Shown: one piece after another, positions 1 to 7,126 of the stretch
Layout of the letters: each line of letters opens with the position of its first letter
Position numbering within the stretch: the stretch's first letter is position 1
Assembly (NCBI RefSeq): GCF_003725545.1
Contig: NZ_RJLN01000061.1
Location: 1 to 32,163 of the forward strand
DNA: 32,163 nucleotides
Source: Micromonospora solifontis
Lineage (GTDB): Bacteria; Actinomycetota; Actinomycetes; Mycobacteriales; Micromonosporaceae
Direction: 5' to 3'
Translations under genes and position numbers: made by a program
Notes under the pieces: model-generated
What the model saw: the letters and a program-made list of their open reading frames with translations, nothing else
What the model was told of the DNA's origin: nothing
Database searches by the model: none

Positions 1-37
1 GTCGATGGTGCGCCGGCCGAGCCAACCTGGCAAAAAC

Positions 38-67
38 TTGATTCATTCCAGAAGACTGGACTATGTT
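38..67 (+). promoter_or_regulatory. furA-katG promoter with internal dyad
   Basis: A TTGATT -35 box (38-43) and a TATGTT -10 box (62-67) are 18 bases apart. The ATG at 74 lies six bases after the -10 box, so the transcript probably starts at or next to the start codon (leaderless), and no ribosome binding site is visible. A perfect inverted repeat, TCCAG-AAGA-CTGGA (47-60), sits between the two boxes, where a bound repressor would block polymerase. Autoregulation by FurA is known for furA-katG operons of mycobacteria and streptomycetes. Its use of this exact dyad is inferred. Confidence 0.6.
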
Positions 68-73
68 CGTGAC

Positions 74-502
74 ATGGCGTCCGACTTCGAGACTCACCTG
101 CGGGCGGTCTCGTTGCGCGTGACCCGTCCCCGGTTGGCGGTGCTCGCCGCGCTGCGCGACCACCCGCACGTCGACACCGACCAGGTGATCGCCCTGGTCC
201 GGGCGGGCCATCCCACGGTCTCCCACCAGGCGGTGTACGACGTGCTGCGGGCGCTCACCGACGCCGGGCTGGTGCGGCGCATCCAACCGGCCCGGGCGAC
301 CGCCCGCTACGAGTTGCGGGTGGGGGACAACCACCACCATGTCGTGTGCCGCTCCTGCGGCGCGATCGCCGACGTCGACTGCGCCGTCGGCCACGCTCCC
401 TGTCTCACCGCCTCCGACAACCACGGGTTCGTGGTCGACGAGGCGGAGGTCGTCTACTGGGGCACTTGCCCCGGCTGCGCGACCGAACGCACGTCCCAGT
501 GA
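74..502 (+). CDS. furA: Fur-family peroxide/iron-responsive repressor (FurA/CatR type)
   Basis: This 142-residue protein has the Fur layout. A winged helix covers about residues 10-75, with the recognition region SHQAVYDVLRAL near 50-61. A metal-binding dimerisation domain follows, with the His run at 87-89 and two CxxC pairs (C92/C95 and C132/C135) that would hold structural zinc. Fur proteins encoded directly upstream of katG act as peroxide sensors that release the operon on oxidation. The ATG at 74 is preferred over an upstream in-frame ATG at 5 because the -10 box ends six bases before it and the Fur homology begins there. katG follows 23 bases downstream, so the two are almost certainly co-transcribed. 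It could be called CatR or PerR, but the family is secure. Confidence 0.93.
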   Translation: MASDFETHLRAVSLRVTRPRLAVLAALRDHPHVDTDQVIALVRAGHPTVSHQAVYDVLRALTDAGLVRRIQPARATARYELRVGDNHHHVVCRSCGAIADVDCAVGHAPCLTASDNHGFVVDEAEVVYWGTCPGCATERTSQ

Positions 503-525
503 TCCGCCAGTTCGGAAGGAAACGC

Positions 526-2802
526 ATGAGCGACACCCAGGACAACGCCCCGGTGAGTGCGCAGGGCGTGGACAAGAAGGCGGCGGCCGGGTGCCCGGTC
601 GCGCACGACTCCGTGACCGCGCACGGCAGCGAGAGCGAGAACCCGGCGATCGACTCGCCGACCCCGAAGACCGGCGGGCGTCCGCGCACCAACCGCGACT
701 GGTGGCCCAACCAGCTCGACCTCTCCGTTCTCGCCGCCCACTCGTCCAAGAGCAACCCGCTGGGGCCGAACTTCAGCTACGCCAGGGAGTTCGCCAAGCT
801 CGACGTCGAGGCGCTCAAGCAGGACATCGTCAAGGTCCTCACCACCTCGCAGGACTGGTGGCCGGCCGACTTCGGTCACTACGGCGGCCTGATGATCCGG
901 ATGAGCTGGCACGCCGCCGGGACCTACCGGATCGATGACGGCCGCGGCGGGGCCGGCGACGGCGGCCAGCGGTTCGCCCCGCTCAACAGCTGGCCGGACA
1001 ACGCCAACCTGGACAAGGCCCGCCGGCTGCTCTGGCCGGTCAAGCAGAAGTACGGCCAGAAGATCTCGTGGGCCGACCTGCTCGTGCTCGCCGGCAACGT
1101 CGCCCTGGAGTCGATGGGCTTCAAGACCTTCGGCTTCGGCTTCGGCCGGGAGGACGTCTGGGAGCCCGAGGAGATCTTCTGGGGCCCCGAGGACACCTGG
1201 CTCGGCGACGAGCGCTACGTCTCCGAGAAGGAGATGTCGCCGACCGTCGGCGCGACCGAGATGGGTCTGATCTACGTCAACCCGGAGGGCCCCCGCGGCA
1301 ACGCGGACCCGGCCGCGGCGGCGCACTTCATCCGCGAGACGTTCCGCCGGATGGCGATGAACGACGAGGAGACCGTCGCCCTCATCGCCGGCGGCCACAC
1401 CTTCGGCAAGACCCACGGCGCCGCCGTCGCCGACGACCATGTCGGCCCCGAGCCCGAGGGTGCGCCGTTGGAGGCGCAGGGCCTGGGCTGGCTCAGCACC
1501 TACGGCACCGGCAAGGGTGGGGACACGATCACCAGTGGCCTCGAGGTGACCTGGACCGACCGGCCGACGCAGTGGAGCAACCGGTTCTTCGAGATCCTCT
1601 TCGGCTACGAGTGGGAACTCACCACGAGCCCCGGCGGCGCGAAGCAGTGGGTCGCCAAGGACGCCGAGGCGATCATTCCGGACGCCCACGACCCGTCGAA
1701 GAAGCACAAGCCGACGATGCTCACGACCGACCTGTCGCTGCGCGTCGACCCGGCGTACGAGAAGATCTCGCGCCGGTTCCTGGAGAACCCCGACGAGTTC
1801 GCGCTGGCGTTCGCCAAGGCCTGGTACAAGCTGCTGCACCGGGACATGGGTCCGGTCAGCCGCTTCCTCGGGCCGTGGATCCCGGAGCCTCAGCTGTGGC
1901 AGGACCCGGTGCCGGCGGTCGACCACGAGCTCGTGGGTGACGCCGACGTCGCCGCCCTCAAGGCGAAGGTCCTGGAGTCCGGCCTGACGACCGCGCAACT
2001 GGTCGCCACCGCCTGGGCGTCGGCCGCCAGCTACCGGTCCACCGACAAGCGCGGCGGCGCCAACGGCGCGCGGATCCGCCTCGAGCCGCAGCGCAGCTGG
2101 GAGGTCAACCAGCCCGAGCAGCTCGCGACGGTCCTGGCCACCCTCGAGGGCATCCAGCGGGAGTTCAACACCGCCGGCGGCGCGAAGATCTCCCTCGCCG
2201 ACCTGATCGTGCTGGCCGGCTCGGCCGCCGTCGAGAAGGCGGCGCGGGACGCCGGCGTCGAGGTCACGGTGCCCTTCCACCCGGGTCGCACCGACGCCTC
2301 GCAGGAGCAGACCGACGTCGAGTCGTTCCGGGTCCTCGAGCCGCGCGCCGACGGGTTCCGCAACTACCTGCGCCCCGGCGAGAAGACCCAGCCGGAGGTG
2401 CTGCTCGTCGACCGCGCGTACCTGCTCAACCTGACCGCGCCGGAGATGACCGTCCTGGTCGGCGGCCTGCGCTCGCTCGGGGCCAACGTCGGCGGCGCGC
2501 GGCACGGCGTCCTCACCGACCGGCCCGGCGTGCTCACCAACGACTTCTTCAGCAACCTGCTCTCCCCAGGCACCCGGTGGAAGGCGTCGGAGTCCGACGA
2601 GCACGTGTACGAGATCCGGGACCTGGCCACCGACGAGGTGAAGTGGACCGCCACCGCGGTCGACCTCATCTTCGGCTCCAATTCCCAGCTGCGGGCCCTC
2701 GCCGAGGTCTACGCCAGCGAGGACGCGCGCGAGAAGTTCGTGACCGACTTCGTCGCGGCCTGGACCAAGGTGATGGAACTCGACCGGTTCGACCTCGCCT
2801 GA
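526..2802 (+). CDS. katG: Catalase-peroxidase KatG
   Basis: This 758-residue haem enzyme removes hydrogen peroxide by catalase and peroxidase reactions in the cytosol. The distal active site RMSWHAAGTYR holds R125, W128 and H129. Y250 (in MGLIYVNPEGP) and M276 (in FRRMAMND) complete the Trp-Tyr-Met crosslink that catalase activity requires. GGHTFGKTHGA supplies the proximal haem ligand H291. The ITSGLE segment near residue 337 matches the region of the isoniazid-linked serine in the tuberculosis enzyme. Length and the two-domain layout are typical, and the C-terminal half is a degenerate copy of the peroxidase fold. The ATG at 526 has an AAGGA site at 516-520. It forms an operon with furA and ends at a strong hairpin. 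Confidence 0.97.
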   Translation: MSDTQDNAPVSAQGVDKKAAAGCPVAHDSVTAHGSESENPAIDSPTPKTGGRPRTNRDWWPNQLDLSVLAAHSSKSNPLGPNFSYAREFAKLDVEALKQDIVKVLTTSQDWWPADFGHYGGLMIRMSWHAAGTYRIDDGRGGAGDGGQRFAPLNSWPDNANLDKARRLLWPVKQKYGQKISWADLLVLAGNVALESMGFKTFGFGFGREDVWEPEEIFWGPEDTWLGDERYVSEKEMSPTVGATEMGLIYVNPEGPRGNADPAAAAHFIRETFRRMAMNDEETVALIAGGHTFGKTHGAAVADDHVGPEPEGAPLEAQGLGWLSTYGTGKGGDTITSGLEVTWTDRPTQWSNRFFEILFGYEWELTTSPGGAKQWVAKDAEAIIPDAHDPSKKHKPTMLTTDLSLRVDPAYEKISRRFLENPDEFALAFAKAWYKLLHRDMGPVSRFLGPWIPEPQLWQDPVPAVDHELVGDADVAALKAKVLESGLTTAQLVATAWASAASYRSTDKRGGANGARIRLEPQRSWEVNQPEQLATVLATLEGIQREFNTAGGAKISLADLIVLAGSAAVEKAARDAGVEVTVPFHPGRTDASQEQTDVESFRVLEPRADGFRNYLRPGEKTQPEVLLVDRAYLLNLTAPEMTVLVGGLRSLGANVGGARHGVLTDRPGVLTNDFFSNLLSPGTRWKASESDEHVYEIRDLATDEVKWTATAVDLIFGSNSQLRALAEVYASEDAREKFVTDFVAAWTKVMELDRFDLA

Positions 2803-2818
2803 TCCGGCGCCAAACCGA

Positions 2819-2857
2819 CGAGCCCCGGTCGATCGCTGCGCGATCGACCGGGGCTCG
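2819..2857. terminator. Bidirectional hairpin terminator between katG and the YcnI-like gene
   Basis: A perfect inverted repeat with a stem of 17-18 base pairs (2819-2836 with 2840-2857) and a three-base loop lies 17 bases after the katG stop and 16 bases before the stop of the convergent gene. There is no long T run, as is usual for GC-rich actinomycete terminators. Its perfect symmetry and place between convergent genes fit termination in both directions. Confidence 0.88.
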
Positions 2858-2872
2858 CCCGCAATGCGCCGA

Positions 2873-3376
2873 CTACCAGGCGGCGTTGATCACGAAGGGC
2901 GCGGAGTTGTGGTCGTGCCACTCCTCCAGGCTCGGGGGGATCTCCACCCAGCGGTTCTCGCCCACCTCGCACTGCTGGACGGTCGGGAACCACAGGATGT
3001 CCGGCGCCTTCCGGTCGATCAGGAAGCCCATGCCGAAGAGCTGCTCCTGGTGGTCGGGCAGCGGTCCGCCCAGCCACGCCACCTCGACGACCCGGCCGAA
3101 GCCCTGGCCCTGGCCATACGCGCGGGTCACCTGGAGCTGCCAGCCCGGCACGGCGTCTGGGATGACGAGGTGCACGCCGTCGGGAATCTGCATCCGCACG
3201 GCGGTGGTCGCCGAGCCGGCGCAGCCGTGCGTCACCCGGAAGGCCGTGTGGAAGAACTTCGTCTCCGCCGTGTAGGGCGTGGCTATCACGTGGGCGCTGG
3301 CCGGCACCGCCGCGACGCCGATCGCCACGGCGGCGGCGACCAGCACGACACCGGCCCGCCGCATCAGTTTGATCAC
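2873..3376 (-). CDS. Secreted YcnI-like (DUF1775) copper-binding domain protein
   Basis: This 167-residue protein starts with a Sec signal peptide (about residues 1-28, ending VPASA). The mature chain would begin at H29 in HVIATP. In the characterised YcnI protein an N-terminal histidine freed by cleavage helps bind Cu(II), so that His is the key residue. The core motifs GWQLQVTRAYG and WFPTVQQCE...RWVEIP match DUF1775. The usual C-terminal membrane anchor is absent and the chain ends at VINAAW. The GTG at 3376 is chosen because GGAGGA lies five bases before it; an ATG at 3364 would be 17 bases away. The CopC/CopD or Sco partners usual for this family are not adjacent. A copper role is inferred from the family. 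Confidence 0.85.
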   Translation of the reverse strand: MIKLMRRAGVVLVAAAVAIGVAAVPASAHVIATPYTAETKFFHTAFRVTHGCAGSATTAVRMQIPDGVHLVIPDAVPGWQLQVTRAYGQGQGFGRVVEVAWLGGPLPDHQEQLFGMGFLIDRKAPDILWFPTVQQCEVGENRWVEIPPSLEEWHDHNSAPFVINAAW

Positions 3377-3796
3377 TCGTCTCCTCCAGAGGCTCGGGAT
3401 GCTCGTCGCCGTCAGCCCGTACGCCCCGGCCCGGGCACCGGACCCAGCATGGTGAGGCACCCCGGCCCTGTCTTCGCTCAAATTGCTGCGTTGGCGCCGG
3501 CCGGCGGGGGAGCGCCGCTCCGGCCCGCCCCCTGGTGCTCCGGATGGGCCGTGACCAGCACGGACAGTGCCGTTGCCGAGATGCCGCCGGTCAGGGCGGC
3601 CCCCGCGTACGGAGGCGGCCGCGACCCCAGAAGCGACCGGAGCGCACCACGAAGCCGCCCGTACCGCGGCTAGGGGTCGCGGCACCGGGCGCCGGCGGCC
3701 TGGCACGCCGGCGGAGCGCCGCCATACAGTGAGGGCGATCGTCATTGCGTTGCCAGGATCACGACGGCGGGGGCGCTGGTGGGGCGGAGAGCACTC
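3377..3796. other. Divergent intergenic region, no gene seen
   Basis: About 420 bases separate the starts of the YcnI-like gene and the DUF4345-like gene. Open frames occur on both strands, but their translations are Arg/Pro/Gly-rich, match no family and lack convincing ribosome binding sites. The stretch presumably carries the two divergent promoters; no clear -35/-10 pair or dyad was picked out. Confidence 0.5.
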
Positions 3797-4204
3797 ATGG
3801 TCGTGCTGGTGGTACTCGGCGCGGTCCCGATCGTGTCCGGGCTGGCCGGGCTCCTCGTCGGGCCGACCTTCATACCCGGTGGCACGTCGACCCCGGTCAG
3901 CGTCGACAACAACTACCGCTTCATCGACGCCTACTGGTTCGCGGCCGGCGTCGGCCTCTGGTGGTCACTGTTCCGGCTCGAGGAGCGGGCGATCGTCACC
4001 CGGGCGATCCTCGTGATCGCGGTCGTCGGCGGGATCGGCCGCCTGACATCGGTCCTGTCCGTCGGCTGGCCGACGCCGGTGTTCGGCACCGCGATGGTGT
4101 TGGAACTCGTCGCGCTGCCGCTCGTCGTCTGGTGGCACGCCCGGGTCGTCCGGGCCGGCGACGGGCGCCGCGAGCCGGCCCGGGAAGCACAGCCGGTCAA
4201 GTGA
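3797..4204 (+). CDS. Small four-helix membrane protein (DUF4345-like)
   Basis: This 135-residue protein has about four hydrophobic helices: VVLVVLGAVPIVSGLAGLLV at the start, then FIDAYWFAAGVGLWWSLF, ILVIAVVGGIGRLTSVL and VFGTAMVLELVALPLVVWW. The conserved-looking NNYRFIDAYWFAAG segment between helices 1 and 2 and the GGIGRLTS loop fit the DUF4345 family, whose function is unknown. The ATG at 3797 is preferred to a GTG at 3779 because GGAGAG (3786-3791) is correctly placed for it. It stands between a copper-type protein and a PIG-L deacetylase with no overlap to either, so context gives no job. The family call is from memory of motifs and is fairly good. Confidence 0.75.
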   Translation: MVVLVVLGAVPIVSGLAGLLVGPTFIPGGTSTPVSVDNNYRFIDAYWFAAGVGLWWSLFRLEERAIVTRAILVIAVVGGIGRLTSVLSVGWPTPVFGTAMVLELVALPLVVWWHARVVRAGDGRREPAREAQPVK

Positions 4205-4315
4205 CCGGGCCCGCTGCCGGGAGGTGGGCCCCGCGTTCGCCCGACCCCTCGCCGCCGCGGCCGCCCTGGGATGCGGTGAAGCCACCGTGTCGGACCTCCC
4301 TCGTAAGGTGGTGGG

Positions 4316-5143
4316 GTGACTGAGCGCTCCCTGACCTTGATGGCGGTGCACGCCCACCCCGACGACGAAGCGACCAGCACGGGCGGCGTCCTCGCCCGGT
4401 ACGCGGCGGAGGGGATCACGACGGTCCTCGTGACCTGCACCGATGGGCGGTGCGGCGACGGGCCTGGCGGGGTCAAGCCGGGCGACCCGGGGCACGACCC
4501 GCAGGCCGTGGTGGCGATGCGCCAGGCCGAGTTGACGGCCAGTTGCGCGGCGCTGAAGGTCACGCACCTGGAGACGCTCGACTACGCCGACTCCGGCATG
4601 ATGGGCTGGGCGGCCAACGACGCGCCCGGCGCGTTCTGGAACACCCCGGTGGCGGAGGCGGCCGACCGGCTCGCCGAGTTGATCCGGCGGTACCGGCCCG
4701 ACGTCGTCGTCACCTATGACGAGAACGGCTTCTACGGCCACCCGGACCACATCCAGGCCCACCGCATCACCATGGCCGCGGTCGAACGGACGGACATCCC
4801 CGCCAAGGTCTACTGGACCACCGTGCCGCGCAGCGCGTTCCAGGAGTTCGGTCGGGTCATGAAGGAGATAGGCGTCGAGTTTCCGGAGCCGGACGAGTCG
4901 TCGGAGATGCCGGAGCTCGGCCTGCCGGACGACGAGATCACCACCTGGGTGGACATCGGCGCCTACGGCGGCCAGAAGTTCGAGTCCCTGGCCGCCCACG
5001 CCAGCCAGGCCGAGAACATCTTCTTCCTGCAGCTCGGTCAGGAGCGGTTCACCGAGCTCATGGGCGTGGAGACCTTCGTCCGGGTCCGCGACACCACCGG
5101 TGCGGCGACGCCGGAGGACGACCTGTTCGCCGGGCTCCGCTGA
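4316..5143 (+). CDS. PIG-L family zinc deacetylase, mycothiol type (Mca/MshB-like)
   Basis: This 275-residue enzyme has the two metal signatures of the PIG-L fold: AHPDDE at residues 13-18 (zinc ligands H14 and D17) and GHPDH at 141-145. Actinobacterial members act on GlcNAc-inositol compounds in mycothiol synthesis (MshB) or cleave mycothiol S-conjugates for export (Mca). The C-terminus PEDDLFAGLR resembles Mca, but the chain is somewhat shorter and diverges in the middle, so the exact substrate is open. The start is GTG at 4316. A TAAGGT box six bases upstream allows leaderless initiation, while the overlapping AAGGTGG could be a ribosome binding site. It lies next to the arsenic island; a link through mycothiol-dependent arsenate reduction is possible but only inferred. 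Confidence 0.85.
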   Translation: MTERSLTLMAVHAHPDDEATSTGGVLARYAAEGITTVLVTCTDGRCGDGPGGVKPGDPGHDPQAVVAMRQAELTASCAALKVTHLETLDYADSGMMGWAANDAPGAFWNTPVAEAADRLAELIRRYRPDVVVTYDENGFYGHPDHIQAHRITMAAVERTDIPAKVYWTTVPRSAFQEFGRVMKEIGVEFPEPDESSEMPELGLPDDEITTWVDIGAYGGQKFESLAAHASQAENIFFLQLGQERFTELMGVETFVRVRDTTGAATPEDDLFAGLR

Positions 5144-5180
5144 CCGGACACCTCCGCTCGGCGGCGCGGGCGCAGACGGT

Positions 5181-5588
5181 TCAGGTGGTGGGGCGCAGCT
5201 CGGCGAGCAGCTTCACCACCCGGGCCCGGATCTCGTCCCGGATCGGGCGGACGGCCTCGATGCCCTTGCCGGCGGGGTCTTCGAGCTTCCAGTCCTCGTA
5301 GCGCTTGCCCGGGAAGACCGGGCAGGCGTCGCCGCAGCCCATGGTGACGATGACGTCGGAGGACTCGGCGGTGGCGTACTCGAGCAGTCTGGGCGTCTGG
5401 TGGGTGATGTCGATGCCGACCTCGCGCATGGCCTCGACCGCGGCGGGGTTGATCCGGTCGGCGGGTGCGCTGCCGGCGGAGCGGACCTCGACCGTGTCGC
5501 CGGCGAGGTGGCGCAGCCAACCGGCGGCCATCTGGGAACGGCCGGCGTTGTGGACGCAGACGAACAGGACACTGGGCTTGTCGCTCAT
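5181..5588 (-). CDS. arsC: Arsenate reductase, low-molecular-weight phosphatase type
   Basis: This 135-residue cytosolic enzyme reduces arsenate to arsenite. The phosphatase-type P-loop CVHNAGRS starts at C11 (a CX5R motif, R17), and further cysteines C85 and C89 lie in MGCGDACPVFPG. Arsenate reductases of this fold pass electrons either through a cysteine relay to thioredoxin or, in actinobacteria, through mycothiol and mycoredoxin; the sequence alone does not settle which. The tail RYEDWKLEDPAGK...VRPIRDEI is typical. AAGGA sits correctly before the ATG at 5588. The start overlaps the stop of the upstream small gene by ATGA, so it is the last gene of the minus-strand operon. No efflux pump for the arsenite product is adjacent. 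Confidence 0.93.
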   Translation of the reverse strand: MSDKPSVLFVCVHNAGRSQMAAGWLRHLAGDTVEVRSAGSAPADRINPAAVEAMREVGIDITHQTPRLLEYATAESSDVIVTMGCGDACPVFPGKRYEDWKLEDPAGKGIEAVRPIRDEIRARVVKLLAELRPTT

Positions 5589-5710
5589 CGGGTTCCTTCC
5601 GTGCGGTGCGAGGGCCGGTCGGCCGGCTCGTGGTCGAGGTCGTGGAACGGGTGGTCCGGGGTGTTGTCGGGCCGAGCCTCGCTGGCGTCGTACGGCTGCG
5701 GTGTGGTCAT
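5585..5710 (-). CDS. 41-residue His/Asp-rich small protein in the arsC operon
   Basis: This gene begins MTTPQPYDASEARPD and contains HPFHDLDHE, ending RTEGTR. It has five histidines and seven aspartates, no cysteine, and no membrane segment or signal peptide. The support is positional: its ATG overlaps the aquaporin-like stop as ATGA, and its TGA overlaps the arsC ATG as ATGA, so it fills the gap exactly and would be translationally coupled on both sides. The reading frame is uninterrupted. I do not recognise a family. The HxxH-like spacing could bind a metal, but that is speculation. It could also act only as a coupling leader for arsC. Confidence 0.65.
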   Translation of the reverse strand: MTTPQPYDASEARPDNTPDHPFHDLDHEPADRPSHRTEGTR

Positions 5711-6072
5711 GACCGCCGGCCGGCGGCCGCGTCCTCGTCGGTAGGGACGACGACCTGGTCGGCGGCGGTGCCGGCGTCGGGGTAGAGGGCCGCGAGCAGG
5801 CCGACGCCGACGGCGAGGCCGACGAGTTGGGCCAGGACGAAGCCGGGCACTGAGGCGGGGGCGATGCCGGCGAACGTGTCGGTGAAGGCGCGCCCGATGG
5901 TCACCGCCGGGTTGGCGAACGAGGTCGAGGAGGTGAACCAGTAGGCGGCGCCGATGTAGGCGCCGACGGCCGCGGGCGCGACGGCGGCGCGGCCGGAGCC
6001 GACCACGGCGGCGACCAGCAGGGCGGTGCCGACGAACTCGGCCAGCAGGCGCCGCCGGAGTGGGATGGTCAT
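5707..6072 (-). CDS. Half-length aquaporin (MIP family) with internal deletion
   Basis: The 121-residue product starts like a full MIP channel (LLAEFVGTALLVAAVVGSG, first helix). At about residue 27 it jumps to sequence typical of the second half, RAAVAPAAVGAYIGAAYWF, followed by the second pore motif SFANPAVT (NPA at 54-56) and a final helix. The first NPA loop and about half of a normal 230-residue channel are missing. The join lies where helix 1 and helix 4 resemble each other, so recombination between the two internal repeats is a likely cause. In ars operons such channels pass arsenite. This one probably cannot form a normal pore, although the frame is open and it is coupled to both neighbours (TGATG upstream, ATGA downstream). 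It may be a pseudogene. Confidence 0.72.
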   Translation of the reverse strand: MTIPLRRRLLAEFVGTALLVAAVVGSGRAAVAPAAVGAYIGAAYWFTSSTSFANPAVTIGRAFTDTFAGIAPASVPGFVLAQLVGLAVGVGLLAALYPDAGTAADQVVVPTDEDAAAGRRS

Positions 6073-6644
6073 CAGTCTGTTCGCCCCTGTGATGTCGCTG
6101 TCCCGGATCGTCGGGCAGTGGTTGGTTGTCGGGTGGCGGGTACGTTCAGTTGGTCGAGCAGGCGACGGACGCGGCGTTCGATCTCGTCGCGGATCGGTCG
6201 CACGTCGACCAGGTCGAGCGCGGCGGGATCGTCCACGTTCCAGCTCTCGTACCGGGTGCCGGGACGGCCGTCGCGGTGGTGGCCCACGACCCGGGCGAGG
6301 GCGCGCAGCCGCTGGCGGGCGAACCGCTCGGCGAGCAGTGGCAGGTGGTTGGGGACGGTGGCGGAAGTGGCGTACTGGTCGTAGCTGCTGTGCAGGAACC
6401 GCTCGATGGTTTCGTTGCGGTCATCGGGGACGTCCGGGCAGGACGGCGGGGAGGAGCCGGTCGACCCGGTCGGCGTTGACATGGCGGGCGACCAGGTTGG
6501 TCGGCATGTCGAGGGCGTGTTGGCGATCTCTCCGGGGGAAGCGTCGCCAAGGGTGAGTGCGTCCACGATCGCCAGGCGTGCCGGGTCGCCGAGTGCGGCG
6601 TGGATCCGGGCGCGTCTCGCGAGAGAAGAAAGCTCAATGGCCAT
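6072..6644 (-). pseudogene. Eroded ArsR/arsenate-reductase-like fusion gene
   Basis: The open frame is continuous (190 residues) but is a patchwork. Residues 1-41 (ARIHAALGDPARLAIVDAL...GEIA) are the start of an ArsR DNA-binding domain. From about 6520 to 6440 the useful sequence is in another frame, which reads ALDMPTNLVARHVNADRVDR (recognition helix, then an abrupt jump) and LLPAV. The original frame then resumes with PDVPDDRNETIERFLHSSY...FARQRLRALARVVG, like a three-helix-bundle dimerisation domain. It ends with RYESWNVDDPAALD...VRPIRDEIERR, the tail of an ArsC-type phosphatase whose catalytic P-loop is absent. Two compensating frameshifts and two deletions explain this. The ATG at 6644 lies within tandem dyads. 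Its stop overlaps the aquaporin start. Confidence 0.7.
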
Positions 6645-6664
6645 TGACTCAATGGCCGCTGAGT
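6634..6664 (-). promoter_or_regulatory. Tandem dyads at the start of the eroded arsR (candidate operator)
   Basis: TCAATGGCCATTGA (6634-6647) is a perfect 14-base palindrome. It is followed at once by ACTCA-ATGGCCGC-TGAGT (6647-6664), a second dyad sharing the TCAATGGCC core, so the core is repeated at a 15-base step. The elements overlap the ATG at 6644. An ArsR-type repressor binding here would control the whole arsC operon. With its own repressor gene damaged, another ArsR of the island may be the binder; this is inferred. Confidence 0.5.
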
Positions 6665-6731
6665 AAAATCTGTTCGTCAAGCCCGCGCTGCCGTCGGCAA
6701 CCTTCGGGCGTCGATGGGGAAACGGGGGGAG

Positions 6732-7064
6732 TCAGCAGCAGGTTGCCAGGTAGGACTGCAGGTCGGACAGGGCGGCGAGGGTTCCGTCGCGGTCGGCCCG
6801 GTAGAACACCGTCTTGCCGTCCCGCCGCGACGTGACCACGCCGCCGCGTCGTAGCAGGGTCAACTGCTGCGACGCCGTGGCCTGGCTGATGCCGACCCGC
6901 TCGGCCACCTCACCCACGGACATCTCGGCGCCGTGAGCGAACAGCATCATGATCCGCTGCCGGGTGGGACTGCCGAGGGCCTTGAGGAACTCCTGCGTCT
7001 GCGGCGCGAGACCCGGGGTGGGGGCGCTCTGCGGCCCGGGCGGCCGGTCGGCGGTGTGGCTCAT
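6732..7064 (-). CDS. arsR: ArsR/SmtB-family repressor with C-terminal Cys-Cys
   Basis: This 110-residue winged-helix protein reads FLKALGSPTRQRIMMLF, then the recognition region VGISQATASQQLTLLRRGGVV, then a wing (RRDGKTVFYRAD). It ends ...YLATCC, so the last two residues are a vicinal cysteine pair able to bind As(III) or another soft metal. No other cysteine is present. The ATG at 7064 has GGAAGGG seven bases upstream; an upstream in-frame ATG at 7106 lies inside the promoter dyad and is rejected. It is divergent from the FAD monooxygenase at 7127, and a dyad between them probably serves both genes. As(III) sensing is inferred from context and the Cys pair. Confidence 0.88.
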   Translation of the reverse strand: MSHTADRPPGPQSAPTPGLAPQTQEFLKALGSPTRQRIMMLFAHGAEMSVGEVAERVGISQATASQQLTLLRRGGVVTSRRDGKTVFYRADRDGTLAALSDLQSYLATCC

Positions 7065-7086
7065 GGTCACACCCTTCCTCGTCATC

Positions 7087-7120
7087 ATCATATTGTCATT
7101 CAACAAAACAACGATATGAT
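7087..7120. promoter_or_regulatory. Divergent arsR/monooxygenase promoter and operator
   Basis: For the plus-strand gene, TTGTCA (7093-7098) and TATGAT (7115-7120) are 16 bases apart, and the GTG start at 7127 follows six bases after the -10 box, so the transcript is probably leaderless. A dyad with arms ATCATATTGT (7087-7096) and ACGATATGAT (7111-7120), matching at nine of ten pairs, brackets the same boxes. The adjacent ArsR is the likely binder. Confidence 0.65.
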
Positions 7121-7126
7121 TGTGGC

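Noticed and set aside
5..73. A longer furA starting at the ATG at 5
   Set aside because: The extra 23 codons cover the promoter boxes and dyad and show no Fur similarity.
454..2604. A very long minus-strand open frame opposite katG
   Set aside because: It is a shadow of the GC-rich katG codons; the translation is Val/Gly/Arg/Asp-rich without domain motifs, whereas the plus strand is a textbook KatG.
3377..3745. N-terminal extension of the YcnI-like gene upstream of its signal peptide
   Set aside because: The upstream residues are Arg/Pro-rich noise, while a good GGAGGA site and a signal peptide fix the GTG at 3376.
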